A stretch of DNA of 64,000 nt from Rhizobium sp. NLR16a (GCF_017948245.1 NZ_CP072865.1:328501-392500); one strand, 5' to 3'. Positions 8,747 through 20,201 are shown, numbered from the stretch's first letter. Program-made: numbers and translations. Notes: generated from the sequence alone by a model not told the origin.

Positions 8747-9744
8747 GCGCGCGTCTCCTTCCGGCGGCAGATCAAGGCGGCGGCCGTTCCGTAGAGGCCT
8801 TTCGGCGCAAACAGCACGACGGCGATCAGCAGGGCGCCGACCATGGTCAGCCAGTGAAAGGGGTTGGCGGCCGAGACATAATCCTCGAAGAACATGAAGA
8901 TGACGGTGCCGGAGAGCGCGCCGAACAGGGAACCGGTGCCGCCGAGCACGAGCATGACAAGCGCTTCGGCCGATTGCGTGAAGGACAGGCTGTCGAGCCC
9001 GACGACCTGGGTCGAGATCGCATTCAGCGCGCCGCCGACGCCGGCAACGGCGCCTGAGATCACGTACATCTTGATGAGAGCGGCCTTCGGCGAGCCGCCC
9101 ATGGCGCGGATGCGCAGCGGGTCTTGCCGGATGCCGCGGCAGAGCATGCCGAAGGGTGAGCGAACCAGCAATCGCAGCAGCATGAAGACGATGACGAGCA
9201 GTGTCGTTCCGAAGAAGAAGGCGGTATGGCCGTAGAGATCGAATTCGAAAATGCCGAATATCGGGTCCGGCGCAATGCCGGAAAGCCCGTCGCTGCCTCC
9301 CGTCCAGGAGGAGGCCTTGTTGGCAAATTCATGGAAGAGGTGGATGAGCGCAATCGACAGCACGAGTTGCGGCAGCCCATGCGCGCGCAGGATGATCGCG
9401 CCGCAGAGCAGCCCGGCAACCGCGCCCCCTGTTATGCCGGCAAGCATCATCAGCAGCGGGTCGTTGATGCCGTAATGCGCCGACAGGATCCCGGCGGCAT
9501 AGGCGCCGGAGCCGAAGAGCGCGGCATGGCCGAGCGTTGCGACGCCGCAATAACCGGTCACGAGATCGAGCGACAGGACGAGCAGGGCGATCGTGATCAT
9601 CCGCGTCAGAAGCGCCAGATTGTCGGGTAAGGCGAAATAGCCGATCGCGGCGATGGCCGTGATGGCCGCTACTCCGAGAAGATCGGCATTCACTGCGCGC
9701 CGATGCCGGAGGCGTTCGGTTTCGTTGTTCATGACGAGCGTCAT
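8743..9744 (-). CDS. livM: ABC transporter permease, LivM type
   Basis: 333 residues with about nine to ten membrane segments and the HAAT permease pattern GYCGVATLGHAALFGSGAYAA near residue 65 and GGTGSLFGALSGT near residue 275. Start ATG 9744 lies one base after the livH stop; a second ATG four codons later is possible. With LivH it forms the membrane channel. The C-terminus runs into the livG start by a 4-base overlap. Confidence 0.92.
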   Translation of the reverse strand: MTLVMNNETERLRHRRAVNADLLGVAAITAIAAIGYFALPDNLALLTRMITIALLVLSLDLVTGYCGVATLGHAALFGSGAYAAGILSAHYGINDPLLMMLAGITGGAVAGLLCGAIILRAHGLPQLVLSIALIHLFHEFANKASSWTGGSDGLSGIAPDPIFGIFEFDLYGHTAFFFGTTLLVIVFMLLRLLVRSPFGMLCRGIRQDPLRIRAMGGSPKAALIKMYVISGAVAGVGGALNAISTQVVGLDSLSFTQSAEALVMLVLGGTGSLFGALSGTVIFMFFEDYVSAANPFHWLTMVGALLIAVVLFAPKGLYGTAAALICRRKETRA

Positions 9745-9745
9745 C

Positions 9746-10609
9746 CTATTTCATCCTTCCGGCAAGGCCGCGCGGGAAGATGCAGATGATGGCGATCACG
9801 GCGAGATAGAAGAAGAATTCCCCGAATTCCGGCATCAGATAGCGTCCCGTCGTATCGATGGCGCCAAGCAGCAGGCAGGCAATCAGCGCGCCCGGAATGG
9901 AGCCGGCGCCGCCGACGGAGACGACGACGAGGAAGGTCACCATGTAACGCAGCGCATAATAGGGCTCGACCGGCAGGAGTTCGGCGCCGACCACGCCGCC
10001 GAAGGCGGCAAGCCCGACGGCAACGGCAAAGCTCACCGCATAGATGATCTCTGTGCGCACGCCGAGTGCGGCAGCCATCGCCGCATCGTCGACGGAGGCG
10101 CGCAGCTTGACCCCGAAGCTCGTTCGCTCGATCGCGAACCACAGGGCGAGCGCAACGGCGAGGCCGCAGAAGATGACGAAAAGCCGGTGCACGGGAATGG
10201 TGCGGAATCCGAGATCGGCCGATCCCTGCAAGGTGCCGGCAAGCGGTATCGTCTTCAGCGTCGGTCCCATCACGTAGTTCGCGATGCCGATGACGCAGAA
10301 AGTGATGCCGATTGTCATCAGCACCTGGGTCAGTTCAGGGGCGCCATAGATCCGGCGGTAGAGAAAACGCTCGAGCGGAATTGCGATGATGATCGTGACG
10401 ACGACGGCCGCGACGACTGCGACAGCATAACTAAGACCGAGGTCACGGGCGGCATAGGAGGCGATGTAGCCTCCGATCATGGCGAAGGCGCCATGAGCCA
10501 GGTTGACGACACGCATCAGCCCCATGGTCACGGAAAGGCCGATCGAGATCACGAAGAGCGCCATGCCATAGGCAAAGGCGTCGACGGCGATGCTGAAGAC
10601 TGTCTGCAT
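9746..10609 (-). CDS. livH: ABC transporter permease, LivH type
   Basis: 287 residues and about eight membrane segments. Characteristic LivH signatures are SIGLSVTMGLMRVVNLAHGAF near residue 22 and VGGAGSIPGALIACLLLGA near residue 230. The start at 10609 is preceded by AAGG. The gene lies 69 bases after the binding-protein gene and 1 base before livM, so the five importer genes read as one operon: binding protein, livH, livM, livG, livF. Confidence 0.92.
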   Translation of the reverse strand: MQTVFSIAVDAFAYGMALFVISIGLSVTMGLMRVVNLAHGAFAMIGGYIASYAARDLGLSYAVAVVAAVVVTIIIAIPLERFLYRRIYGAPELTQVLMTIGITFCVIGIANYVMGPTLKTIPLAGTLQGSADLGFRTIPVHRLFVIFCGLAVALALWFAIERTSFGVKLRASVDDAAMAAALGVRTEIIYAVSFAVAVGLAAFGGVVGAELLPVEPYYALRYMVTFLVVVSVGGAGSIPGALIACLLLGAIDTTGRYLMPEFGEFFFYLAVIAIICIFPRGLAGRMK

Positions 10610-10678
10610 GAAGTTACCTTACTTCGATGCGGCGGCCGCGATGCGCGAGACCCCGCCGCCGGTCCGGATGCCGCAATC

Positions 10679-11851
10679 TTACTTGGCCGCCGCAAGGCCC
10701 GGGTCGCTCTGTTTCTCGAACGTCTGGATCTCCTTGTTGAAGTACGTCCCGTCATCGGCCTTGGCGACTTCGCGCAGATAGATGTTCTGAGTAATATGCC
10801 GGCTTTCCGGATCGATCGAGACCGGGCCGCGCGGGCTCACCCACGCAAGGCCCTTGACCGCGTCGACCGCTTTCTCGGCGTCCTGCTTGCCGCCCGTCGC
10901 CTCGATCATCTTGTAGATGACATACATGCCGTCATAGGCGCTGACCGCAGGGAAGGAGATTTCGGCCTTGTTGCCGATCGCCTTGGCGGCAGCCTCGACA
11001 AAAGCCTTGTTCTCGGGCGAGTCGTGCGACACGGCATAGTGGAAGGTCGTCTTGATGCCGAGTGCGGCGTCGCCGAGCGCCGGCAGATCGGATTCCTGCG
11101 TCAGATCGCCAGGCGCGAAGAACTTGATGCCGGCGGCCTTCAAGCCGTTCTCGTTATAAGCCTTGACGAAGCCAAGCGTCGTCGGGCCCGATGGCAGGAA
11201 GGCGAAGACGCCCTCGGCGCCGGAATCCTTGATGCGCTGCATAATCGGGCTGAAGTCGTTGGTCGCGAGCGGCATGCGGATCGCCTCGACCACCTGACCG
11301 CCGGCCTTCTCGAAACCGGCCTTAAACGCATTCTCGGCGTCGATACCCGGGCCGTAATCGCTGACGACCGAAATCACCTTCTTGACGCCGGTGTCGAAGG
11401 CAACCTTGGCGATCGGCGTCGAGGTCTGCCATGTTGTAAACGAGGTGCGTACGACAAGCGGGCTCTTGGTGACGATCGCCGAGGTGGCGGCGTTCATGAT
11501 GACCATCGGCACGTTGCCCTGCTTCAGGATCGGCGTCACCGCCATGGCGTCGGGGGTGAAATAGAAGCCGGCGAGATACTGGACCTTTTCCTTGACGATC
11601 AGTTCCTGCGCCAGCGCCTTGGATTGAGCCGGATCGGCCTGCGGCACGTCGCGGTAGACGATCTCGACCGTGTCGCTGCCGACCTTGTTGCCGTTGACAG
11701 CCATATAGGCGTCGATGCCGGCCTTGAAGTTCTTGCCCTGGAGCGCGAAGGGGCCGGAGAACGGCCCGATGACGCCGACCTTGATGGTGTCGGCACAGGC
11801 GCTGGTGCCCATAAGGATTGCCGCAGCGGCGGCCAGAAACAGCTTCCTCAT
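10679..11851 (-). CDS. Periplasmic substrate-binding protein of the liv-type ABC importer
   Basis: 390 residues. N-terminal signal peptide MRKLFLAAAAAILMGTSA is cleaved near CADTIKVGVI. The mature part begins with the type I binding-fold signature KVGVIGPFSGPFA, followed by VSAYDGMYVIY near the C-terminus, typical of the LivJ/ANF-receptor family. AAGGGAGAGA precedes the start. It is the first gene of the importer operon and lies 183 bases downstream of pobA on the same strand. Related binding proteins recognise leucine-type amino acids, amides or aromatic acids; the pobA neighbour makes an aromatic acid such as 4-hydroxybenzoate a reasonable guess, but this is inference. Confidence 0.88.
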   Translation of the reverse strand: MRKLFLAAAAAILMGTSACADTIKVGVIGPFSGPFALQGKNFKAGIDAYMAVNGNKVGSDTVEIVYRDVPQADPAQSKALAQELIVKEKVQYLAGFYFTPDAMAVTPILKQGNVPMVIMNAATSAIVTKSPLVVRTSFTTWQTSTPIAKVAFDTGVKKVISVVSDYGPGIDAENAFKAGFEKAGGQVVEAIRMPLATNDFSPIMQRIKDSGAEGVFAFLPSGPTTLGFVKAYNENGLKAAGIKFFAPGDLTQESDLPALGDAALGIKTTFHYAVSHDSPENKAFVEAAAKAIGNKAEISFPAVSAYDGMYVIYKMIEATGGKQDAEKAVDAVKGLAWVSPRGPVSIDPESRHITQNIYLREVAKADDGTYFNKEIQTFEKQSDPGLAAAK

Positions 11852-12034
11852 TCTTCTCTCTCCCTTTTCGGCGTACTCCAGCGCCGTATTGAATTTCAGG
11901 TTAGCTTGTCATGCGAAATGGTGATGTAAAATGAAATAAATCCCCAAACACATGATTTGCCGGTTATGGTTCTGTATCGTCCCGACTCTCGCTGTTCACC
12001 GGCGTATCGCAGCTTTCATCCCGCAATCTTCGTG

Positions 12035-13325
<1,291 letters not shown>

Positions 13326-14216
13326 ATGAGCAGACACATACCGACCTACGAACTCTACGGCGAAAACATCGGGCGGTCACCGGAATTCTGGTTGCATTGC
13401 GAAACAATCCGCTCCCGCAGCAGCCTGCATCAATGGGAGATTCGGCTTCATCGCCACGAGAGCTTCTTTCAGATATTATACATCGAAGCCGGCTCGGGCG
13501 ATGCGATCTTCAGCAAGAGGAGCCATGCCATCCGTCCGCCGGCGGTCATCACGGTTCCCCCTGGGCTCGATCACGGCTTTCGCTTCTCACGTGATATCGA
13601 CGGCCTCGTGATCACTATATTGAGGTCCCATCTCAGCCACCCGCCCGGCGAGCGAAGCCATCTCGGCGAGTGGCTGGCGATGCCGCATCTGACGCCGCTC
13701 GATCCCGGAAATGCCGAGGCTGCCTATGTCATGCAGACGCTGAGGCGGCTCGGCGACGAATTCGAAAACCGCCGCGGTGGCCGCAACGAGGTCTTGGCCG
13801 CCTATGTCGGGTTGGCGTTGCGGCTGACGGCGCGGATTTCCCATGAAGGATATGCGCAGGAGCTTCCGTCAAATGAGAACGAGCGGCGGATGGAGATGCT
13901 GGACGAACTGATCCAGCGGCATTTTCGATCGCACAGGCCGGCTTCCTTCTACGCCAGGGAACTTGGCATTTCGTCGACGCATCTCACCCGTATCGTTCGC
14001 TCGATGACGGGAAACACCCCGCATGAACTGATCGCCGGGAAACTGATCGAAGAGGCGAAGCGCCAGCTCGTCTTTACCATCGGCAGCGTTCAGGAGATAG
14101 GATTTCGCCTCGGCTTTGTCGATCCCGCCTATTTCTCGCGTTTCTTCCTGAAATATACCGGCGAAACGCCGCGGATTTGGCGGATGAACGAAAAAGCTCG
14201 GCTTGACCGGCCATAG
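13326..14216 (+). CDS. pobR: AraC-family regulator, probable PobR
   Basis: 296 residues from ATG 13326, which follows AGGAGGG; longer in-frame extensions upstream run antisense into pobA. The N-terminal half is a cupin-like sensor (HRHESFFQILYIEAG, ITVPPGLDHGF). The C-terminal 100 residues carry two helix-turn-helix units: ARELGISSTHLTRIVRSMTG and the second with QEIGFRLGFVDPAYFSRFF, ending in GETPRIWR. It is divergent from pobA, which points to activation of pobA in response to 4-hydroxybenzoate, as for AraC-type PobR of rhizobia. The inducer is inferred from context. Confidence 0.88.
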   Translation: MSRHIPTYELYGENIGRSPEFWLHCETIRSRSSLHQWEIRLHRHESFFQILYIEAGSGDAIFSKRSHAIRPPAVITVPPGLDHGFRFSRDIDGLVITILRSHLSHPPGERSHLGEWLAMPHLTPLDPGNAEAAYVMQTLRRLGDEFENRRGGRNEVLAAYVGLALRLTARISHEGYAQELPSNENERRMEMLDELIQRHFRSHRPASFYARELGISSTHLTRIVRSMTGNTPHELIAGKLIEEAKRQLVFTIGSVQEIGFRLGFVDPAYFSRFFLKYTGETPRIWRMNEKARLDRP

Positions 14217-14259
14217 GGCATTCGGTCATCTCACATCGCGCGCGTCAGTCGCGAATGGC

Positions 14260-16647
14260 TCACGCCGCCGGCCACGTCCAGTCCCGCACCTCCGGCATGT
14301 CCTTGCCGTATTCCCTGACATAGTCGTGATGCTCCGCGAGCTTGCCGTGGAAGGCGGCAAGCGCGTCTTTCGCCTTCTCCTTCAGGCCCGGCACGCGCTC
14401 GATGGCTTCGATGGCGAGATGGTAGCGGTCGAGTTGGTTGAGCACGGTCATGTCGAATGGCGTGGTCGTCGTTCCCTCCTCGACAAAGCCGCGGACGTGG
14501 ATGTTCTCGTGGTTGGCCCGCTTATAGGTCAGACGATGAATGAGATAGGGATAGCCGTGATAGGCGAAAATGACCGGCTTGTCGGTGGTGAAGATCGCGT
14601 CGAAGGCCTCGTCGGAAAGGCCATGCGGATGCTGGTCACTGGATTGCAGCGCCAGGAGGTCGACGACATTGACAGTGCGGATCTTCAGCTCTGGAATGGC
14701 CTTGCGCAGGAGATCGACGGCGGCGAGCGTTTCCATCGTCGGGACATCGCCGGCGCAGGCCATGACGAGATCGGGCGAGATCGTGTCCTCCTCGTTGCTT
14801 GCCCAGTGCCAGATACCGATGCCGGCTTCGCAATGTTTCACCGCCTCGTCCATCGACAGCCATTGCGGCTCCGGCTGCTTGCCGGCGACGATGACGTTGA
14901 TGCGGTCATAGGTGCGCAGGCAATGATCGCCGACCCAGAGCAGGGTATTGGCATCCGGCGGCAGGTAGATGCGGACGACGTCGGCCTTCTTGTTGGCGAC
15001 GAGATCGACGAACCCCGGATCCTGGTGGCTGAAGCCGTTATGGTCCTGGCGCCAGACATGCGAGGTCAGCAGGTAGTTCAGCGATGAGATCGGTTTGCGC
15101 CATTCGATCTCGCGCGTCACCTTCAGCCATTTGGCGTGCTGGTTGAACATGGAATCGATGATGTGGATGAAGGCCTCATAGCAGGAAAAGAGGCCGTGCC
15201 GCCCGGTCAGCAGATAACCCTCCAGCCATCCCTGGCAGAGATGTTCGGAAAGCACCTCTACGACGCGTCCATCGCGGGAGAGATGGATATCATATGGTTC
15301 GATATCCTCCATCCACACGCGGTTGGTGACCTCGAAGACGCTGCCGAGGCGGTTCGACTCCGTCTCGTCGGGACCGAAAATGCGGAAGTTTGCCGCCTCC
15401 GCGTTGAGCTTCATCGTATCGCGCAGGTAATGGCCGAGGATCTCGGTCGATTGGGCGGCGACGCTGCCGCGCCTGCCGACGTCAACCGCATAGTCGCCTA
15501 TGGCGGGAACATCGAGCTCCCGGCGCAACAAGCCGCCATTGGCATGCGGATTGGCGCCCATGCGGCGTTTGCCGACGGGGGCCAGCGCCCGCAGGTCGGT
15601 TTTCAGCCGGCCGTCGGCATCGAACAGATCTTCGGGATCGTAGCTTTGCATCCAGTCCTCGAGAATCCTGCGATGGCCCTCATTCTCGCGGCAGTTGGAG
15701 ACCGGCACCTGGTGGGCTCGCCAGAAACCTTCCACCTTCTTGCCGTCGACCTCTTTCGGACCGGTCCAGCCCTTGGGGCTGCGCAGCACGATCATTGGCC
15801 AGCGCGGGCAGCCCGCCGCAGCCTTGCCGCTGCGGGCTTGCTCCTGAATCCCACGGATGCGGTCGAAGAGCTGATCCAGCGTCGCAGCCATCTGTTGATG
15901 CATGTCGCGCGGCTCATGGCCGTCGACGAAAAACGGCTCGTAGCCGTAGCCTTCGAAAAGACGTTTGAGCTCGTCGTCACCGGCCCGGCCGAGAATGGTC
16001 GGATTAGCGATCTTGTAGCCGTTCAGATGCAGGATCGGCAGAACGGCGCCGTCGCGGGCGGGATTGAGGAACTTGTTGGAATGCCAGCTGGCGGCGAGCG
16101 GCCCGGTTTCGGCCTCGCCGTCTCCGACGACGCAGGCGATGGTGAGGTCGGGGTTGTCGAAGGCGGCGCCATAGGCATGGACGAGGGCGTAGCCGAGTTC
16201 GCCGCCCTCGTGGATCGATCCCGGTGTTTCCGGCGCCGCATGGCTCGGAATGCCGCCCGGAAAGGAAAATTGGCGGAAGAGCCGGCGCATCCCTTCGGCG
16301 TCTTCGGTAATATCGGGATAGATTTCGCTGTAGGTGCCTTCGAGATAGGTGTTGGCGACCATTCCCGGCCCGCCGTGACCGGGGCCGCATATGTAGATGA
16401 TGTCGAGATCGCGGGCGCGGATGAGGCGGTTCAGATGCGCATAGATGAAGTTGAGGCCGGGTGTCGTGCCCCAGTGGCCGAGCAGGCGGGGCTTGATGTG
16501 CTCTGACTGCAGCGGCTCGCGCAGCAGCGGATTGGCAAGCAGGTAGATCTGGCCGACCGACAGATAGTTGGCCGCCCGCCAGTAGCGATCGATCAGGGTG
16601 AGTTCAGCATCGGTCAGGGCGGCGGCGGTCGAGACATGCTTTTCCAT
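14260..16647 (-). CDS. xfp: Phosphoketolase (xylulose-5-phosphate/fructose-6-phosphate)
   Basis: 795 residues from ATG 16647, chosen because GGGAGA lies just upstream; a more distant ATG at 16677 lacks one. This thiamine-diphosphate enzyme splits xylulose 5-phosphate (and often fructose 6-phosphate) with phosphate to acetyl phosphate plus a triose or tetrose phosphate. Seen: [15 protein letters not shown] near residue 30, [37 protein letters not shown] (ThDP-binding GDGE motif), and the C-terminal SSDQHPHG. It lies 72 bases after ackA on the same strand, so the acetyl phosphate made can be turned directly to acetate and ATP. Confidence 0.95.
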   Translation of the reverse strand: MEKHVSTAAALTDAELTLIDRYWRAANYLSVGQIYLLANPLLREPLQSEHIKPRLLGHWGTTPGLNFIYAHLNRLIRARDLDIIYICGPGHGGPGMVANTYLEGTYSEIYPDITEDAEGMRRLFRQFSFPGGIPSHAAPETPGSIHEGGELGYALVHAYGAAFDNPDLTIACVVGDGEAETGPLAASWHSNKFLNPARDGAVLPILHLNGYKIANPTILGRAGDDELKRLFEGYGYEPFFVDGHEPRDMHQQMAATLDQLFDRIRGIQEQARSGKAAAGCPRWPMIVLRSPKGWTGPKEVDGKKVEGFWRAHQVPVSNCRENEGHRRILEDWMQSYDPEDLFDADGRLKTDLRALAPVGKRRMGANPHANGGLLRRELDVPAIGDYAVDVGRRGSVAAQSTEILGHYLRDTMKLNAEAANFRIFGPDETESNRLGSVFEVTNRVWMEDIEPYDIHLSRDGRVVEVLSEHLCQGWLEGYLLTGRHGLFSCYEAFIHIIDSMFNQHAKWLKVTREIEWRKPISSLNYLLTSHVWRQDHNGFSHQDPGFVDLVANKKADVVRIYLPPDANTLLWVGDHCLRTYDRINVIVAGKQPEPQWLSMDEAVKHCEAGIGIWHWASNEEDTISPDLVMACAGDVPTMETLAAVDLLRKAIPELKIRTVNVVDLLALQSSDQHPHGLSDEAFDAIFTTDKPVIFAYHGYPYLIHRLTYKRANHENIHVRGFVEEGTTTTPFDMTVLNQLDRYHLAIEAIERVPGLKEKAKDALAAFHGKLAEHHDYVREYGKDMPEVRDWTWPAA

Positions 16648-16719
16648 GGGGCTTCTCCCGTTCGAAAACGCGTTCAACGTCAGTTCTAGCCGTTAGCGCG
16701 AGCGCGCCATTGATCTGGA

Positions 16720-17898
16720 TCAGCGGACGCGGAGAACGGACAGCGCCTCGTCGGCGATCACCTGTTCTTCGTCCGTGGCAACGACATGGGCGGCCATGCG
16801 GCTTTCCCCGGTGCTGATCGTGAATCTGTGGGCGGCGTTGGCCTTTTCATCAATCGAAAGGCCGAGCCAGGACAGGCGTTTCGCCACGCCGGCGCGGATT
16901 TCCGGCTGATGCTCGCCAATGCCGGCGGTGAAGACGACGGTATCGAGGCCGCCGAGTGTTACCGCCATGCGGCCGATCTCGCCGGCAATGCGCAGGATGA
17001 ACAGATCGATCGCCTGGCGCGCTTCCGGCCGTCCGTCCGTCAACAGATCGCGCGTATCGGCGCTGATGCCGGAAACGCCGAGCAGGCCTGAGCGTTGATA
17101 GAGCAGATCCTCGATCTCACCCAGCGATCGTTTTCTCTCTCCTGCCAGATGCAGGATCACGCCGGGATCGAGCCAGCCCGGGCGTGTCGCCATCGGGATG
17201 CCGTCGAGGGTGGAAAAGCCCATGCTGCAATCGCGGCTGATGCCGTTTTCCATCGCACAGAGGCTGGCGCCGCTGCCGAGATGGGCGACCACAGCCTTTG
17301 CCGCATGCGGCGCCTTGCGCGCGAGTTCACTGGCGATGAACTTGTAGGAAAGTCCGTGGAAGCCGTAACGCTTGATGCCCTCCTCATGCAGGGAACGGGG
17401 TATGGCGAGGCGGCGCACGAGATCGTCCTGCGTGGCATGGAAGGCCGTGTCGAAGGAGGCTGTCTGGACAAGATGTGGCTTCAGATGGCGGAGCGCGCGG
17501 ATGAAGCGCAGCGCTTGCGGTTGGTGCAGGGGTGCGAGCGGGATCAGCGCTTCGATCCCATCGGTGGCGGCGTCATCAAGCGCGACGGCGCTCGTGAAGC
17601 GCTCGCCGCCATGGACGACGCGGTGGCCGGCCGCGGCTGCGGCCGCCATATCGAAATGATCGGCGAGACGCGTGAAGGTCTCGTCGATGACTCCGTGCAG
17701 ATCGTCCGTCACCTCCGCCTTCAGCGGCATGTCGAATGTCTGCGATCCCTTGGTCAGGTCAAGCGAGAGCGGCTCGGCGCGGAGATCGATGACGCCCTTG
17801 CCGAGGCGTCGTGCCCCGGCGTCATCAATTGAGAAGACCCCGATCTTCACAGTCGATGAGCCGGCATTGAAGGTCAGGAGAAGGTCGGGGAATGACAT
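16720..17898 (-). CDS. ackA: Acetate kinase
   Basis: 392 residues. It transfers phosphate between acetyl phosphate and ADP, giving acetate and ATP. Family signatures: N-terminal LLTFNAGSSTVKIGVF; the HRVVHGGERF region near residue 95; SFDTAFHATQ; YGFHGLSYKFI near residue 185; AHLGSGASLCAMENGISRD; and TAGIGEHQPEIR near residue 335. The start ATG 17898 has only a weak ribosome site. It is the first gene of the ackA-xfp pair, which together form the energy-yielding branch of a phosphoketolase shunt. No phosphotransacetylase is seen in the window. Confidence 0.95.
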   Translation of the reverse strand: MSFPDLLLTFNAGSSTVKIGVFSIDDAGARRLGKGVIDLRAEPLSLDLTKGSQTFDMPLKAEVTDDLHGVIDETFTRLADHFDMAAAAAAGHRVVHGGERFTSAVALDDAATDGIEALIPLAPLHQPQALRFIRALRHLKPHLVQTASFDTAFHATQDDLVRRLAIPRSLHEEGIKRYGFHGLSYKFIASELARKAPHAAKAVVAHLGSGASLCAMENGISRDCSMGFSTLDGIPMATRPGWLDPGVILHLAGERKRSLGEIEDLLYQRSGLLGVSGISADTRDLLTDGRPEARQAIDLFILRIAGEIGRMAVTLGGLDTVVFTAGIGEHQPEIRAGVAKRLSWLGLSIDEKANAAHRFTISTGESRMAAHVVATDEEQVIADEALSVLRVR

Positions 17899-18152
17899 GT
17901 CTTCAGAGAGCCCGCGCAGTCGTCACGATGGGCGAACCTAGCGCCGAAACTCCCGCTGGAAAGGCATCATTTGGCGGTTGCCTTTGCTTCGGTCGATCCC
18001 CACGCCTGTCAACCTCGCACGTGCGGTCATTGAGCATTGGCGGCACAATGGCGGCAAGAGCTCCAGCTGCAATAGCCCCCCGTGCGCAACAAGACGGTGC
18101 GTGGCGGCCGATCGGGACGCAAAAGCTTGGGTTCTGTTGAAATAAGCTGGGG

Positions 18153-19724
18153 TCAGGCCGTTGACGCCAGATTGACGTTGCGATCGCGGATGAAGATGCT
18201 CGCCTCGGCGGCGGGCATCGCCTTGCCGAAAAGGTAACCCTGGCCGATGTCGCAGCCGAGCTGCAGCAGGAAGGCAAGCTGGCCATGCTCCTCGACACCT
18301 TCCGCAGTCGTCTTGATATTGAGGCTTCTGCCGAGGCCAAGCATGGCGCGGACGATTTTTTCCTGGCGTTCGTCATCGCGATAGGTGGCGATGAAGCTTT
18401 TGTCGATCTTGATCTTGTCGAAGCGGTAGCGGGCGAGCTGGGCGAGGCTCGAATAGCCTGTGCCGAAATCATCGAGAGCGATCTGAATGCCGGCCGCGTG
18501 CAGCTCTTCGAGAATGACGGCGGCGATAGCGGGATCCTGAATCAGCGCGTTTTCGGTGATCTCAACTTCCAGGCGTTGCGGCGGTAGCCGGCTTGCCGAA
18601 AGGACCTTGAGGATGCGTGACGTCAGCAGCCTGTCTTCCATCTGCACCGGCGAGACGTTGAAGGACAACGTGACATGCTCCGGCCAGGTGAGCGCATCGC
18701 TGCAGGCCTGCGCAAGGAGATCCTCGAACAAGGCGGTGATCATCCCGGTTTCCTCGGCAATGTCGATGAAAACAGTCGGCGGAATGTTGACGCCATCCTC
18801 GCCGATCCAGCGCGCGAGGGCTTCGAAACCGCAAAGCTGGCCGGTCTTCAGATCAATCAGCGGTTGATAGAAAGGCTTGATCGCCTTATTGGCGATCGCG
18901 GCGCGCAGTCTGGTTTCCAAGGAGGCGCGTTCCGTTACCCTATCCTGCATCGAATTTTCGAAGACGAGATGATGGTTGGGGCCGCGTGATTTGGCCTCAT
19001 ACATGGCGAGATCGGCACGGTGGGCGGCGTCTTCCAGCGGCTCGCTGCCCTCGACCCAACGATCGTAGCCGACGCTGGCGCCGACTTCGACGGCAAAACC
19101 ATCGATATGAATCGGGCGGGTGACGGCCTGGATCAGCAGCTTGGCGAAGCGCTCCTCGCGTTGTGTCGTCAGGGCAAAGGCGACGACGATGAATTCGTCA
19201 CCGCCGAAGCGGTAGACGCAATCGGCATTGCCGAGCGCGCAGATGCGTTTGGCAACTTCGACCAACAAGACGTCGCCGCCCTTGTGGCCGACGAGATCGT
19301 TGACCTTTTTGAAGCCGTCGAGGTCGACGGAGAAGATGGTGACGTTTTGGTTCCATTCCTCGATTTCGGCCTCGTCGCTTCTGACCGGCCGTGAGAGGAT
19401 TTTGCGCTCGAAGGCATAGCGGTTCGGCAGCTTGGTCAGATGGTCGTGCGTTGCCGTCCAGTCGGCCTTTGCCTGGGCGGCGGCGCGCAGTTCCATTTCC
19501 TTGCGCAGATCGGCAATACGCAGCACCGAGTAGATGAAGCTCATGGTGCCGGCGATGCCGAGTCCCAGAACGAGCTTGTCGGCGCCGTATTCACGGAAAG
19601 CGGTCATGAAGGAAACCAGGCTGTCGTCGAACCGCAGCAATGTAGCTAGGAGCCAGAGGGTAATCCCCAAACCGACGATCGACATGCATTGCCTTCCGGC
19701 TCTGCTCTGGAAAAACACCGGCAT
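18153..19724 (-). CDS. Membrane-bound GGDEF-EAL protein
   Basis: 523 residues from ATG 19724 (GGAGAAGG upstream); a second ATG at 19685 also has a site. Two membrane segments (about residues 17-30 and 50-68) precede a GGDEF domain with FGGDEF intact near residue 170 and an EAL domain with FEALARW near residue 270 and DDFGTGYSS near residue 415. The protein can therefore in principle both make and break cyclic di-GMP. The inhibitory RxxD site that would lie five residues before GGDEF is absent (GNAD is there), so product inhibition is unlikely. No extracellular sensor domain is present between the two short membrane segments. It stands alone, between ackA and a small gene. Confidence 0.92.
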   Translation of the reverse strand: MPVFFQSRAGRQCMSIVGLGITLWLLATLLRFDDSLVSFMTAFREYGADKLVLGLGIAGTMSFIYSVLRIADLRKEMELRAAAQAKADWTATHDHLTKLPNRYAFERKILSRPVRSDEAEIEEWNQNVTIFSVDLDGFKKVNDLVGHKGGDVLLVEVAKRICALGNADCVYRFGGDEFIVVAFALTTQREERFAKLLIQAVTRPIHIDGFAVEVGASVGYDRWVEGSEPLEDAAHRADLAMYEAKSRGPNHHLVFENSMQDRVTERASLETRLRAAIANKAIKPFYQPLIDLKTGQLCGFEALARWIGEDGVNIPPTVFIDIAEETGMITALFEDLLAQACSDALTWPEHVTLSFNVSPVQMEDRLLTSRILKVLSASRLPPQRLEVEITENALIQDPAIAAVILEELHAAGIQIALDDFGTGYSSLAQLARYRFDKIKIDKSFIATYRDDERQEKIVRAMLGLGRSLNIKTTAEGVEEHGQLAFLLQLGCDIGQGYLFGKAMPAAEASIFIRDRNVNLASTA

Positions 19725-19944
19725 TATGCCTTCTCCAACTCCACCCGCGCCGAGATATCACGAAAGTCTGAAATGTTCGTTGAAACCAGAAGGCGAATTA
19801 TCGGAGGGGGCGGTTTGCGGTGAGCCGCCGGCAGACGGATAGCGTTGCGATGCGGCCAGGACCGGCACTGCGGCTGTTTCGCCGGTCCCGTTCAGGAAGA
19901 ATGTTGCTACAGGTGATTGGGCCGAAAAGATGCCCAGAAGAACG

Positions 19945-19977
19945 AAGGCGAGCGTGCTGACGCATCGCTCGCCTTTT
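19945..19977 (-). terminator. Hairpin terminator after the 38-residue gene
   Basis: AAGGCGAGCG (19945-19954) pairs perfectly with CGCTCGCCTT (19966-19975). On the minus strand it lies 9 bases after the stop of the small gene and is followed by a T-rich TTCGTTCTT; on the plus strand TTTT follows. It may work in both directions. Confidence 0.6.
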
Positions 19978-19985
19978 CCAGTGCT

Positions 19986-20102
19986 TCAGGCGGTGACGAT
20001 CAGCAGCGGAACGCTGAGGATGAGACCGGCCAAAACCGTGAACGTGGCGACGCGCATCAACCGCAGGCGCCGTGTACGCTCTCCACTCCAATCATATGTC
20101 AT
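19986..20102 (-). CDS. Small membrane protein, 38 residues
   Basis: The start ATG 20102 is preceded by AAGGAG at correct spacing. The product begins MTYDWSGERTRRLRLMR, a positively charged N-terminus, followed by one hydrophobic span VATFTVLAGLILSVPLLIV and a stop. The charge pattern predicts an N-in single-pass membrane peptide. A strong hairpin terminator follows directly, which supports an independent short transcript. No family is recognised. Confidence 0.6.
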   Translation of the reverse strand: MTYDWSGERTRRLRLMRVATFTVLAGLILSVPLLIVTA

Positions 20103-20201
20103 TCTTCCATCTCCTTGGGACAAGGAAGTAGTCCCCGCAAAACCGGGTTCAACAGCAATGACGCGATTTGCTTGTGCAAGGCTGGATAAAATAAGGAATC
20201 T

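Noticed and set aside
9653..11929. 758-codon open frame on the plus strand across livM, livH and the binding protein
   Set aside because: Spans several real genes in antisense; low-complexity Asp/Arg/Gly/His composition typical of shadow frames.
15136..16506. 456-codon plus-strand frame inside xfp
   Set aside because: Antisense shadow of phosphoketolase, no ribosome site.
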